Assembly (NCBI RefSeq): GCF_014192105.1
Contig: NZ_JACHXK010000002.1
Location: forward strand, 431,380-495,379
DNA from: Paenibacillus phyllosphaerae
GTDB lineage: Bacteria > Bacillota > Bacilli > Paenibacillales > Paenibacillaceae
Direction of reading: 5' to 3'
Length of the DNA stretch: 64,000 nt
Made by a program: the position numbers and the translations under genes
Notes under the pieces: generated by a model
Seen by the model: the letters and a program-made list of their open reading frames with translations, nothing else
Databases searched by the model: none
Told to the model about the DNA's origin: nothing
Part shown: one piece after another, positions 27,174 to 35,755 of the stretch
Numbering within the stretch: position 1 is the first letter of the stretch
How the letters are laid out: every line of letters starts with the position of its first letter

Positions 27174-28349
27174 ATGACATTCAAACGAATTACGGTAATC
27201 GTGCTGGACAGCGTCGGAATCGGCGAGCTTCCCGACAGCGCTGCATTCGGCGATGAGGGCTCCCATACGATCGGCCATATTCTGGAGCGTATGCCCGAGC
27301 TTGCTTTGCCGCATATGCGCAGCTGGGGGTTAGACCGGATCGCGCCGCTTGGCGATTGGAAGACGGAATCGCCCCCAAGAGCGTATTATGGCAAAATGGC
27401 CGAGGTATCGGTCGGAAAAGATACTATGACCGGACATTGGGAGCTGGCGGGGCTTAAAGTGACCGTCCCGTTCCGCACGTTCGAGCGAGGCTTCCCGGAA
27501 GAATTGCTGGCCGAGTTCGAAGCCAGGACCGGACGCGGCGTGCTCGGCAACAAAGCGGCAAGCGGCACCGAAATCTTGGACGAGCTGGGCGAGGAGCAGA
27601 TGAAGACGGGCAAATGGATCGTCTACACCTCCGCGGACAGCGTATTCCAGATTGCAGCGCATGAGGGGATCATTCCTCTGGAGGAGTTATATGCGGCTTG
27701 CAAAATCGCCCGCGAATTAACGCTGGACGACCGCTATGCGGTAGGACGCGTTATCGCCAGACCCTACGTCGGCGAGCCAGGCGCCTTCAAGCGGACGCCT
27801 AACCGGCATGACTATGCGGTGGATCCGCCGGAGCCAACCGTACTCAATGCGCTGCAGGATGGCGGTCTGGACGTTATTTCCGTCGGCAAGATCAACGATA
27901 TCTTCAGCGGCCACGGTATTACGGAATCGTTGCCGACCAAGAGTAATGCTGACGGCATCCAGAAGACGATCGACTCGCTCGGCAAGCCGTTCAACGGATT
28001 GTTGTTCACGAATTTGGTGGACTTCGATTCCTTGTATGGCCACCGCAGAGATCCGATCGGTTATGGCAAAGCGCTCGAGGAATTCGACCAGGCGATTCCG
28101 GCGCTGGAGAGCAAGCTAAACGAAGAGGATCTGCTCATCATCACGGCGGATCATGGCAATGACCCGATCCATCCAGGGACAGACCATACGCGCGAATACG
28201 TGCCGCTGCTCGTCTACAGCCCGAAGCTGACCAATCCTGGTTCGCTTGGGATCCGGGCTACGTTCGCGGATGTCGCCGCAACCATCGCCGATAACTTCGG
28301 AGTGAAGAAGCCGGCGAACGGCACTTCTTTCCTGAACGAACTTCATTAG
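27174..28349 (+). CDS. deoB: Phosphopentomutase
   Basis: Interconverts (deoxy)ribose 1-phosphate and 5-phosphate, linking nucleoside breakdown to central metabolism. The 391 residues are an alkaline-phosphatase superfamily metalloenzyme, with [20 protein letters not shown] at the amino end, the catalytic threonine region [25 protein letters not shown] and [19 protein letters not shown]. The ATG at 27174 is preferred to 27168 because AGGAGC is then correctly spaced. It makes a salvage pair with punA. Confidence 0.96.
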   Translation: MTFKRITVIVLDSVGIGELPDSAAFGDEGSHTIGHILERMPELALPHMRSWGLDRIAPLGDWKTESPPRAYYGKMAEVSVGKDTMTGHWELAGLKVTVPFRTFERGFPEELLAEFEARTGRGVLGNKAASGTEILDELGEEQMKTGKWIVYTSADSVFQIAAHEGIIPLEELYAACKIARELTLDDRYAVGRVIARPYVGEPGAFKRTPNRHDYAVDPPEPTVLNALQDGGLDVISVGKINDIFSGHGITESLPTKSNADGIQKTIDSLGKPFNGLLFTNLVDFDSLYGHRRDPIGYGKALEEFDQAIPALESKLNEEDLLIITADHGNDPIHPGTDHTREYVPLLVYSPKLTNPGSLGIRATFADVAATIADNFGVKKPANGTSFLNELH

Positions 28350-28432
28350 TACATATATTAACAAGCTGCAGCCAAGGCGCGGAATACTAGTTCCGAAGAC
28401 ATCCTTGTTCTGCAGTGAGGAGGAGCTTGTTT

Positions 28433-29257
28433 ATGAATACATTAACAAATGCGCAAATTCAAGAGGCGGCAGCTTACATTCAATCCCTTACCGCCATTCG
28501 TCCTGAGGTAGGCCTGATTATGGGTTCTGGTCTCGGCGTGCTGGGCGACCATATTACCGATGCGGTCGTTATCCCATACCACGATATTCCGCACTTCCCG
28601 ATCTCCACGGTAGAAGGACATGCCGGCGAACTATTGATCGGCTATCTGTCCGATCGCCCGGTCGTCCTGATGCGCGGACGTTTCCATATGTACGAAGGCT
28701 ATGGCCCGGAGCTGACGGCGTTCCCGGTTCGCGTCATGAAAGCCATCGGCGCCAGCAAACTCGTCGTGACGAACGCAGCCGGCGGCATTAATACCAACTT
28801 CCAGGCTGGCGATCTGATGATCATCAGCGACCAGATCAACCTGACGGGACGTAACCCGCTCATCGGACCGAACGATAACGAGCTCGGCGTTCGTTTCCCG
28901 GATATGTCGGAGGCCTACAGCCGCAGATTGCGCGCGCTTGCCCATGACACAGCCAAAGCACAAGGTTTCACCCTGCAAGAAGGTGTATATTTAAGCGTTC
29001 TAGGACCTTCGTATGAGACGCCTGCAGAAATCCGGATGATGCGCACGTTAGGGGCAGATGCCGTCGGCATGTCGACGGTTGCCGAAGTCATTGCCGCTCG
29101 TCATGCAGGTCTGGAAGTCCTTGGGATTTCCTGTATCAGTAACATGGCCTCGGGTATATTGGATCAGCCGTTATCCCATGATGAAGTCATGGAAACGACA
29201 GAGCGCGTCAAATCCAGATTCCTCGGGCTGGTTAAGGGCGTAGTTCCTTCGCTCTAG
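28433..29257 (+). CDS. punA: Purine nucleoside phosphorylase I
   Basis: Splits guanosine and inosine-type nucleosides to base and (deoxy)ribose 1-phosphate. The 274 residues show LIMGSGLGVLGDHI (phosphate site), ISTVEGHAGEL, MRGRFHMYEGYGP, TNAAGGINTNFQAGDLM and GPSYETPAEIRMMRTLGADAVGMST, all of the trimeric PNP class. ATG at 28433 after GAGGAGGAG. It lies 83 bases after deoB with no terminator between, so both are probably on one transcript. Confidence 0.95.
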   Translation: MNTLTNAQIQEAAAYIQSLTAIRPEVGLIMGSGLGVLGDHITDAVVIPYHDIPHFPISTVEGHAGELLIGYLSDRPVVLMRGRFHMYEGYGPELTAFPVRVMKAIGASKLVVTNAAGGINTNFQAGDLMIISDQINLTGRNPLIGPNDNELGVRFPDMSEAYSRRLRALAHDTAKAQGFTLQEGVYLSVLGPSYETPAEIRMMRTLGADAVGMSTVAEVIAARHAGLEVLGISCISNMASGILDQPLSHDEVMETTERVKSRFLGLVKGVVPSL

Positions 29258-29375
29258 ATTAATTACGTAACAAAAATGTAACATTTGTCTCGACCGATTG
29301 TGACATTCTTTGTCCATTTCTTCGTCGTATAATGTCCTTGTAATTATTATAAAGAAGGATGAAGTGGGGATAGTT

Positions 29376-29558
29376 ATGGACCAAGACACATATAGACTCG
29401 AGACACTTCGGGGTGAATTGGTGGCAGTGGCAAATCGACAGCAGGATTTACTGCATCACGACGTGCTGCTGCTTAGCCAGTCGCTTGATCTGTTAATCGT
29501 CAAAGCGCAAACTAAGAAGCGCAAGTTGCTTGAGGAAGCCAAGGCAACACGCGGTTAA
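29376..29558 (+). CDS. Spo0E-like aspartyl-phosphate phosphatase (60 aa)
   Basis: Short helical-hairpin protein of the Spo0E/YisI/YnzD family, which takes the phosphate off Spo0A~P and so delays sporulation. The 60 residues carry LSQSLDLLIVKAQ at 33-45, fitting the SQELD signature (Ser34, Gln35, Leu37, Asp38) with Ser in place of Glu. The preceding helix (YRLETLRGELVAVANRQ) completes the hairpin. ATG follows GTGGGGA. TATAAT at 29328-29333 may be its -10. A Spo0E-like gene inside the nucleoside salvage cluster is not the Bacillus arrangement. Confidence 0.8.
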   Translation: MDQDTYRLETLRGELVAVANRQQDLLHHDVLLLSQSLDLLIVKAQTKKRKLLEEAKATRG

Positions 29559-29596
29559 CGGCGGACGAACAAGGATTTTTTAAGGAGGCTTCTTAG

Positions 29597-30928
29597 ATGC
29601 GCGCAGTAGACTTAATTCATAAGAAACGTAACGGGGGAGAGCTGGATTCGGCCGAACTCTCGTATATCATAGAAGGCTATTGCAATGGTGACGTTCCCGA
29701 CTACCAGATGTCAGCTTTTGCGATGGCTGTTTTTTTTCGTGGCATGACCGCTCGGGAAACGGCAGAAATGACGCTCGCAATGGCGCGTTCCGGCGATCAG
29801 ATCGATTTGTCCCCGATCAGCGGCGTCAAAGCGGACAAGCATAGCACAGGCGGCGTAGGCGACAAAACAACGCTGATCATCGGACCGCTAGTCGCATCCT
29901 GCGGTGTACCTGTCGCTAAGATGTCTGGTCGCGGACTCGGTCATACGGGCGGCACGATCGACAAGCTAGAGTCGATCGCCGGCTTCCAGACGGAACTGAC
30001 GCGTGAACAATTCTTCGCGCAAGTGAATGAGATTGGCCTTGCGGTAATTGGCCAGACAGGCAATATTACGCCTGCCGACAAGAAGCTCTACGCGCTGCGC
30101 GACGTGACGGCAACGGTGGAGTCGATCCCATTGATCGCAAGCTCTGTAATGAGCAAGAAGATCGCTGCAGGTGCGGATGCGATCGTGCTTGACGTTAAGA
30201 CCGGCAGTGGCGCATTCATGAAGTCGGTCGACGACGCAGAGGCGCTGGCGAAGGCGATGGTCGAGATCGGCACCGAAGTCGGTCGCCAGACATCGGCGCT
30301 CATCAGCGATATGGATCAGCCGTTAGGTTATGCAATCGGCAATGCATTGGAAGTTCGCGAGGCGCTCGATACGCTGCGCGGCCATGGTCCTGCCGATCTG
30401 ACGGATCTGTGTATCGCGCTTAGCTCGCATATGGTGCTGCACGGCGGACAAGCGGGCAGCCTCGAGGAAGCGGAAGTATTGCTGCGTGACCGATTGGCAT
30501 CGGGTGCAGCGCTTGCCAAATTCCGCGAGTTCGTCGCCGCTCAAGGCGGCGACCCGAATGTTGTCGATAAGCCGGAACTGATGCCGCAGGCTGCAGCCGT
30601 GATCGATGTGCTCGCACCCGCGGACGGCTTCGTCCAGAAGATCGATGCGGAAGAGCTCGGTCTCGCCGCGATGTTGCTTGGCGCAGGCCGCGCGACGAAA
30701 GAAGCGGCGATCGACCATGCCGTCGGCGTCGTGCTGAAGCGCAAAGTCGGCGAACGCGTCCAAGCCGGCGAACCAATCGCCGTCCTTCATGTCAAGCAAG
30801 ACGAGCAAGCCGCAACGGAAGTCGCGCAGCGCGTACAGCAGGCATACACAATCGGCGCAGAAGCACCAGTAGTATCGCCGCTCCTACTCTCGGTCGTGAC
30901 AGCGGAAGGCGTCAAGCGCTACGTGTAA
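29597..30928 (+). CDS. pdp: Pyrimidine-nucleoside phosphorylase
   Basis: Phosphorolysis of uridine, deoxyuridine and thymidine. The 443 residues have the glycosyltransferase start MRAVDLIHKKRNGGELDSAE, the phosphate-binding KADKHSTGGVGDKTTL, MSGRGLGHTGGTIDKLESI, DVKTGSGAFMKS and the carboxy-terminal PYNP domain. RBS TAAGGAGG. With deoB and punA it completes nucleoside salvage. A strong terminator closes the cluster. Confidence 0.96.
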   Translation: MRAVDLIHKKRNGGELDSAELSYIIEGYCNGDVPDYQMSAFAMAVFFRGMTARETAEMTLAMARSGDQIDLSPISGVKADKHSTGGVGDKTTLIIGPLVASCGVPVAKMSGRGLGHTGGTIDKLESIAGFQTELTREQFFAQVNEIGLAVIGQTGNITPADKKLYALRDVTATVESIPLIASSVMSKKIAAGADAIVLDVKTGSGAFMKSVDDAEALAKAMVEIGTEVGRQTSALISDMDQPLGYAIGNALEVREALDTLRGHGPADLTDLCIALSSHMVLHGGQAGSLEEAEVLLRDRLASGAALAKFREFVAAQGGDPNVVDKPELMPQAAAVIDVLAPADGFVQKIDAEELGLAAMLLGAGRATKEAAIDHAVGVVLKRKVGERVQAGEPIAVLHVKQDEQAATEVAQRVQQAYTIGAEAPVVSPLLLSVVTAEGVKRYV

Positions 30929-30948
30929 TTCAATCCTTAATACTCACA

Positions 30949-30978
30949 GCCACTCAGGATTTCCTGAGTGGCTTTTTT
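30949..30978 (+). terminator. Terminator after pdp
   Basis: Perfect 10-bp stem GCCACTCAGG/CCTGAGTGGC, loop ATTT, followed by six T. Confidence 0.93.
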
Positions 30979-31009
30979 GCGCTTTGCGCAAGAAAAATAC
31001 GGTAAGCGT

Positions 31010-31024
31010 GTCCACAAAGTGGAC
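31010..31024. other. Small perfect hairpin in the gene-free stretch
   Basis: GTCCAC, loop AAA, GTGGAC. First of several stems in the 30979-31523 stretch, which holds no gene with coding character. Confidence 0.5.
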
Positions 31025-31131
31025 GTCAAGCGAGGTATTGCTGATTAGGTGCATCAAGCGCCCAAGTACCAGGTCTACACCCCAAGGCAACGCAGCCGCG
31101 AACGAAGCTCGAACCATAGCTTTGTCCATAA

Positions 31132-31162
31132 GAGCAGAATGGGGTTATGTAACCCATTCTGC
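31132..31162. repeat. Long inverted repeat in the pdp-dacF gap
   Basis: AGCAGAATGGG pairs with CCCATTCTGCT; with a GTT/AAC pair inside and one bulged G the stem is about 13 bp. No T tract follows, so it is not a normal terminator. Confidence 0.6.
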
Positions 31163-31236
31163 TCGGACAATAGCGAGCTCCGCTCGAAAGGACAGATCGA
31201 AGACGGCCGCGTATTGAGTTACGCCGATTCCGGGTA

Positions 31237-31289
31237 TCCAAAGGGCCGGGGCCCTTGGAATCCCCTCGGCGGAGGGGACTTAGGGGAGG
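31237..31289. repeat. Double-hairpin unit, copy 1
   Basis: Stem TCCAAAGGGC/GCCCTTGGA (one bulge) followed at once by TCCCCTC/GAGGGGA with a 4-base loop, then CTTAGGGGAGG. Same layout as the unit at 31378-31426; the two may be diverged copies of one intergenic repeat. Confidence 0.5.
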
Positions 31290-31377
31290 CGGTAATTAAA
31301 GGAAGGGGCTAGGGGTAGGGGAAGCGGGAGATGGTGTCCTGAAGTGAAAGGAAAAGGTCTAATGTTTGAAAAAAGGA

Positions 31378-31426
31378 GCCAGAGGGCAACGCCCTCGGAG
31401 TCCCACAGGGAATTAGGGGAATCCTT
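31378..31426. repeat. Double-hairpin unit, copy 2
   Basis: Stem GAGGGC/GCCCTC (loop AAC) followed by TCCC/GGGA and then ATTAGGGGAATCC. It can be lined up with 31237-31289 element by element: first stem, GGA(A/G)TCCC, second stem, then TTAGGGGA. Confidence 0.5.
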
Positions 31427-31541
31427 GGAATAAATTAACGCACATCGGTCCACACTAAGAATGAGATTTTAGCAAAGCTGCGGCTTATCCCGCATGATCA
31501 TGCGAGCTTAGAGCCAGACATTCAGGAGGGGACCGATTGGA

Positions 31542-32729
31542 ATGAAAAGCATTAGACAAAGACTGTTCATCGCGCTCAGTGCGGTCATGCTGCTGACGAT
31601 GATGCCAGCTGCGGTATTCGCCGAGGAGCAAGCGCCGGCCAAGCCGGAGGCGGTGACACAGGCAAGCCTTGCGCCATCTTCACGTTCGGCCATTTTGATG
31701 GATGCCGACAGCGGCACCATTATTTTCGAGAAGAACAGCCACGATCGTCTTCCGCCGGCGAGCATTACGAAGGTCATGACCATGCTGCTCATCATGGAAG
31801 CGCTCGATGAAGGCGTCATCAAGCTGACGGACAAAGTGCCGACAAGCGAATATGCGGCTTCGATGGGCGGTTCGCAGATCTTCCTGGAGCCGGGCGAAGA
31901 GATGTCGGTCGACGAGATGCTCAAAGGCATTGCCCTTGCATCCGGGAACGACGCCTCGGTAGCGATGGCGGAGAAGTTGGCCGGGACGGAAGCCGAATTC
32001 GTCAATATGATGAACAAGCGCGCGGAGGAGCTGGGGCTGAAGAATACCCACTTCGCGAACTGCAACGGTCTGCCGGTAGCCAACCACTATACATCGGCGC
32101 ATGATATCGCGGTCATGTCGAGGGAATTGCTGAAACATCCGGAAATTACGAAATATACAGGCCTCTATCAGGACCATCTGCGCAAGGACAGCGAGAAACC
32201 GTTCTGGTTGGTCAACACGAACAAGCTGGTCCGTTTCTATAACGGGGCTGACGGTCTGAAGACGGGCTTCACGACGGAAGCGAAATTCTGTCTGACGGCG
32301 ACTGCCCGCCGCGACGGCCTGCGTGTCGTCGCAGTCGTTATGGGCGAGCCGAATACCAAGACGCGCAATGCCGAAGTCTCGCAAATGCTCGATTATTCCT
32401 TCGCGCAGTACATGAACCATTCCATCTTCAAGAAGGGCGATGTAATGGGTACCGTGAAGGTCGAGAAGGGCGACCTGCCTGAACTGAAGCTGACAGCGAA
32501 GCATAACTACAGCGTGCTGCTCAAAAAAGGAAGTTCCGTGAAGGACATCCGTTACGAGCTGCAAATGCCGAAGCTGAAAGCGCCGATCAAGATCAACGAG
32601 CCGATCGGCAAGCTCATCGTCTACCAAGGCGATCAAGTGTTGACCGAGTTCGATGTCGACGCTCCGGCCACGATCGAACGTGCCGGTTGGTGGAAATTGT
32701 TCAAGCGCGCTTGCGGAAGTTTGTTCTAA
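31542..32729 (+). CDS. dacF: Sporulation D-alanyl-D-alanine carboxypeptidase DacF
   Basis: Penicillin-binding DD-carboxypeptidase that trims pentapeptides in spore cortex peptidoglycan. The 395 residues have a signal peptide (about 1-27, AVFA-EE), the S11 triad Ser74/Lys77 (SITK), SGN (ALASGNDAS) and KTG (DGLKTGF), a PBP5-type carboxy-terminal beta domain and an amphipathic end (GWWKLFKRACGSLF) that can lie on the membrane. RBS CAGGAGGGG. Lying just before spoIIAA, as in Bacillus, marks it as DacF and not DacA. Confidence 0.93.
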   Translation: MKSIRQRLFIALSAVMLLTMMPAAVFAEEQAPAKPEAVTQASLAPSSRSAILMDADSGTIIFEKNSHDRLPPASITKVMTMLLIMEALDEGVIKLTDKVPTSEYAASMGGSQIFLEPGEEMSVDEMLKGIALASGNDASVAMAEKLAGTEAEFVNMMNKRAEELGLKNTHFANCNGLPVANHYTSAHDIAVMSRELLKHPEITKYTGLYQDHLRKDSEKPFWLVNTNKLVRFYNGADGLKTGFTTEAKFCLTATARRDGLRVVAVVMGEPNTKTRNAEVSQMLDYSFAQYMNHSIFKKGDVMGTVKVEKGDLPELKLTAKHNYSVLLKKGSSVKDIRYELQMPKLKAPIKINEPIGKLIVYQGDQVLTEFDVDAPATIERAGWWKLFKRACGSLF

Positions 32730-32793
32730 TTTACCGACGCGGACAAGCGGAATTTGTCACCTCGTAGCGCTATGCTTCTAGTTTTGTCGTGAG

Positions 32794-32821
32794 GAAGGAA
32801 ACGCCAATCCGTACGTAGAAA
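32794..32821 (+). promoter_or_regulatory. Candidate sigma-H promoter of the spoIIA operon
   Basis: GAAGGAAAC (RnAGGAwWW, last base off), 12 bases, GTAGAAA (RnnGAAT, six of seven). TTTTGTCGTG just upstream resembles a weak 0A box (TGTCGAA, five of seven). It has the same shape as the spo0A promoter candidate. Confidence 0.5.
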
Positions 32822-32840
32822 TGCTAGTTCAAGCCCAAAG

Positions 32841-32876
32841 CGCTTAAGCTCTTCGCCCTGTTCGAAGAGGGAAGCG
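32841..32876 (+). other. Leader hairpin ahead of spoIIAA
   Basis: CGCTT/AAGCG outer and CTCTTCG/CGAAGAG inner pairs make a hairpin in the transcribed leader. No T tract follows. Confidence 0.45.
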
Positions 32877-32929
32877 ACGCAACTAGGCCGATGCTTCTTT
32901 GAGAAATGATTGTGAGGAGTGAACAGGCA

Positions 32930-33283
32930 ATGAGTTTGCAGGTTGAACTAGAGCACTACCGTGATGTACTGATTGTCAGGCTGCACGGCGAACTCGACCA
33001 TCATACGGCCGATGTTGTCCGGTTCAAGATGGAAGAAGCCATTCTGAGGGGCGGCAGCGCTCACGTCATTCTAAGCCTGAAGGATCTGGCTTTCATGGAC
33101 AGCTCCGGACTTGGTGTCATTCTTGGACGGTACAAGCAGCTGAAGGCGAAGGACGGGAAGATGATCGTCTGCGATGTGAATCCGGGCGTCTACCGGCTGT
33201 TCGAGCTTTCGGGCTTGTTCAAAATTTTGCCGATTTTCGAGAATGAGCGCTCGGCGCTAACCAGTCTGGAGGTGGTCTCATGA
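32930..33283 (+). CDS. spoIIAA: Anti-sigma-F factor antagonist SpoIIAA
   Basis: STAS-domain protein that, when unphosphorylated, frees sigma-F from SpoIIAB in the forespore. The 117 residues have the phosphorylation site in [16 protein letters not shown], with Ser58 matching the known site. ATG at 32930 after GAGGAG. Its stop overlaps the spoIIAB start (ATGA), so the two are coupled. First gene of the spoIIA operon behind a sigma-H-type promoter. Confidence 0.95.
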   Translation: MSLQVELEHYRDVLIVRLHGELDHHTADVVRFKMEEAILRGGSAHVILSLKDLAFMDSSGLGVILGRYKQLKAKDGKMIVCDVNPGVYRLFELSGLFKILPIFENERSALTSLEVVS

Positions 33284-33726
33284 GTGGAACGAACGAAATG
33301 AGGCTCTCCTTCTCCGCTCGCTCCGAGAACGAAGGCTTCGCACGGATTGCGGTGGCCGCATTCGTCTCCCAGCTTGACCCGACGATGGAGGAGCTTAACG
33401 ATCTGAAGACAGTCGTGTCCGAGGCCGTTACGAACGCGATCATTCACGGCTACGACAGCAATCCGAATGGAATGGTGTCGATCGAAGCGACCATTGCCGG
33501 GGATACCGTCTCGCTTGCGATCAAGGATGAGGGCAACGGCATTGAGGATCTGGATCTGGCGCGTCAGCCGCTCTTTACGTCCAAGCCGGAGCTCGAGCGT
33601 TCCGGAATGGGATTTACGATTATGGAAAATTTTATGGATGGCTTCGAAGTGATCAGCGAACCAGGCAAAGGTACATCAATTGCAATGACGAAGCGCATCG
33701 AATCGAAAAAAGCGCTGTTCAATTAA
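33280..33726 (+). CDS. spoIIAB: Anti-sigma-F factor / SpoIIAA kinase SpoIIAB
   Basis: GHKL-fold protein that binds and holds sigma-F and phosphorylates SpoIIAA. The 148 residues show the N box [14 protein letters not shown], the G1 box [21 protein letters not shown] and the [15 protein letters not shown] segment. Overlaps the spoIIAA stop. Partner-switching with SpoIIAA restricts sigma-F to the forespore. Confidence 0.95.
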   Translation: MSGTNEMRLSFSARSENEGFARIAVAAFVSQLDPTMEELNDLKTVVSEAVTNAIIHGYDSNPNGMVSIEATIAGDTVSLAIKDEGNGIEDLDLARQPLFTSKPELERSGMGFTIMENFMDGFEVISEPGKGTSIAMTKRIESKKALFN

Positions 33727-33746
33727 GCGCGTAGGGGTTGGACCTC

Positions 33747-34502
33747 ATGGAAGTCGATTTGAAACAATCAGCGCAGCCTTACTTGGACGATTCAGAAGTA
33801 AAACGGCTCATTGCGCTTAGTCAATCCGGCGACACAATTGCACGCGATACGCTCGTGCATTGCAACATTCGCCTCGTCTGGTCGGTCGTTCAGCGGTTTA
33901 TCGGTCGCGGCTATGAGCCGGAGGATTTGTTCCAGATCGGATGCATCGGCCTGCTCAAGTCCGTCGACAAGTTCGACCTCTCGTATGAGGTGAAATTCTC
34001 GACGTACGCGGTTCCGATGATCATCGGCGAAATCCAACGGTTCCTGCGTGACGATGGAACGCTTAAGGTCAGCCGTTCGCTCAAAGAAACGGCGAACAAA
34101 GTACGCAAAACGAAGGACGAGCTGTCCAAGGTGCTCGGACGCTTGCCTACGATTAAGGAAGTCGCCGAGAAGCTTGGCATTAGTCCCGAGGATGTCGTGT
34201 TCGCGCAAGAGGCCAACAAGCCTCCGACCTCGATTCACGAGACCGTCTTCGAGAACGATGGCGATCCGATCACGCTGATGGATCAGATTGCCGACGATAC
34301 GCAGGAGCGATGGTTCGACAAGCTCGCGCTATCCGAAGCGATCGGCGGGCTGACCGAAAGGGAGCGCCTCATCGTTTTCTTGCGCTACTATCGGGATCAG
34401 ACGCAGTCCGAGGTGGCCTCAAGGCTCGGCATTTCCCAAGTTCAGGTATCCAGACTCGAGAAAAAAATATTGCAGTCGATCAAAGACCAAATCGCCCAAT
34501 AA
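33747..34502 (+). CDS. sigF: RNA polymerase sigma-F factor
   Basis: First forespore-specific sigma factor (SpoIIAC). The 251 residues have region 2 (LVWSVVQRFIGRGYEPEDLF ... KFSTYAVPMIIGEIQRFLRD), region 3 (LPTIKEVAEKLGISPEDV) and region 4 (LTERERLIVFLRYYRDQTQS ... LGISQVQVSRLEKKIL). ATG at 33747 is 9 bases after AGGGGT; TTG at 33738 is less well placed. A strong terminator overlaps its last codons, so the operon seems to end here. Confidence 0.95.
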   Translation: MEVDLKQSAQPYLDDSEVKRLIALSQSGDTIARDTLVHCNIRLVWSVVQRFIGRGYEPEDLFQIGCIGLLKSVDKFDLSYEVKFSTYAVPMIIGEIQRFLRDDGTLKVSRSLKETANKVRKTKDELSKVLGRLPTIKEVAEKLGISPEDVVFAQEANKPPTSIHETVFENDGDPITLMDQIADDTQERWFDKLALSEAIGGLTERERLIVFLRYYRDQTQSEVASRLGISQVQVSRLEKKILQSIKDQIAQ

Positions 34503-34520
34503 CGGCGATTTGGTCTTTTT
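34482..34520 (+). terminator. Terminator overlapping the end of sigF
   Basis: A perfect 15-bp stem (34482-34496 with 34504-34518) and T tract. The loop holds the sigF stop codon and the 5' arm encodes the last sigma-F residues. It separates spoIIA from spoVAA. Confidence 0.9.
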
Positions 34521-34606
34521 GCATGAGATTGGAGTATGGAGGCGGCAGATTCCTCATACTAGCTAAGAAGCAACAGGTGAATGTCTTGGTAACGGAGGGA
34601 TGTGCG

Positions 34607-35290
34607 TTGACAACAAAAGCGCCGCCGATCCTATATTTGCGTTTGCGCCGGAGGATTGGCATCAAACCAGGCGATGTCGTCACGCTGGGCATGGCGGCAA
34701 GGCTGTTTGCTGCGGATCCGAAGCTGGAGCAGCGGCTGCAATCGCTCGTGCTGCACCGGCATAGCGAGAAAGATGGCAATCGAGTCGTCATTGACCTGCT
34801 CCAGATTGTCAAAGCCATTCAGGATGAAGAGCCGCTTACGGAAGTGGAGCCATTCGGCGATCCGCAGGTACTTGTCACCGTCGCCGACAAGGTGCCGAAG
34901 CCGAACCGTTTCCTGCTGGTCGTGGCGTGGCTGCTCCTTTTCTTCGGCTCCGGGCTTGCGATTATGAACTTCCATACCGACGTCAGCATGAAGGAGGTTC
35001 ATGAGCGGATTACGGAACTAGTCACAGGTACGAAGACGGAGCACCCGCTGTGGCTACAGATTCCCTACTCCCTCGGAATCGGGATCGGAATGGTGTTGTT
35101 CTTCAATCACTTGTTCCGTAAACGATTCAACGAAGAGCCCAATCCGCTTGAGGTTGAGCTGTATTTGTACGAGGAGAACGTGAACAGTTACGTCATCGCC
35201 GACGAGATGCGAAGGAAGAACGAGCATGGAGCGGTACAATCGATTGAGCCTACCGGGGAAATTGAGGAGGACAAGGGGGGGAGCGGATGA
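34607..35290 (+). CDS. spoVAA: Stage V sporulation protein AA
   Basis: Membrane protein of the SpoVA set, which moves dipicolinic acid into the spore and out on germination. The 227 residues have an amino-terminal soluble part (LRRRIGIKPGDVVTLG) and two membrane helices at about 104-124 and 148-166. TTG at 34607 is chosen with GGAGGG 7 bases upstream; a longer open frame running back into sigF is not plausible. ATG of spoVAB overlaps its stop. Confidence 0.88.
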   Translation: MTTKAPPILYLRLRRRIGIKPGDVVTLGMAARLFAADPKLEQRLQSLVLHRHSEKDGNRVVIDLLQIVKAIQDEEPLTEVEPFGDPQVLVTVADKVPKPNRFLLVVAWLLLFFGSGLAIMNFHTDVSMKEVHERITELVTGTKTEHPLWLQIPYSLGIGIGMVLFFNHLFRKRFNEEPNPLEVELYLYEENVNSYVIADEMRRKNEHGAVQSIEPTGEIEEDKGGSG

Positions 35291-35721
35291 GCCATCTGGC
35301 GGCAAACCTATTCGTGGCCGTGCTAGGACTGGCAGGCGGACTGGCTGTCGGAAGCGGCCTTGTCTCGCTCCTTATCGTGCTTGATCTCATTCCTCGTCTC
35401 GCCCAGCTCGCCGGCGCATACCGCCAATCATTGGTATTCGAGACGGCCGTGCTGGCTGGGGCCATGTATTGGTCGCTTACGGACATGCTCGACGTCAAGC
35501 TGATGCTGCCGTGGAAGATCGTGCTCATGCCCATAGGGCTCTTGACCGGCATTTTCGTCGGTATGCTGGCCGCCGCGTTGACCGAGGTGATGAACGTGCT
35601 GCCGATTCTGGCCAAGCGTCTCCATCTCCATGATTATATGGTTGCGCTTGTGATGGCCATGGTGCTCGGCAAGATTATCGGCTCGTTGTTTGATTGGCTT
35701 GTGTTTCAGTGGATGGTCTGA
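35287..35721 (+). CDS. spoVAB: Stage V sporulation protein AB
   Basis: Integral membrane protein of 144 residues with four or five helices, starting LAANLFVAVLGLAGGLAVGSG and containing PIGLLTGIFVGMLAAALTEVMNVLP, conserved in SpoVAB. It overlaps spoVAA by 4 bases. The following gene is spoVAF; spoVAC, spoVAD and spoVAE, which come next in Bacillus subtilis, are absent here. Confidence 0.9.
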   Translation: MSHLAANLFVAVLGLAGGLAVGSGLVSLLIVLDLIPRLAQLAGAYRQSLVFETAVLAGAMYWSLTDMLDVKLMLPWKIVLMPIGLLTGIFVGMLAAALTEVMNVLPILAKRLHLHDYMVALVMAMVLGKIIGSLFDWLVFQWMV

Positions 35722-35755
35722 TTAAACCTACTTACAGCAAGGAGTTGTGAGACAC

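Noticed and set aside
30983-31312. Short open frames in the pdp-dacF gap
   Set aside because: They overlap one another on both strands, lack ribosome sites, and run through hairpins; better explained as noncoding repeat.
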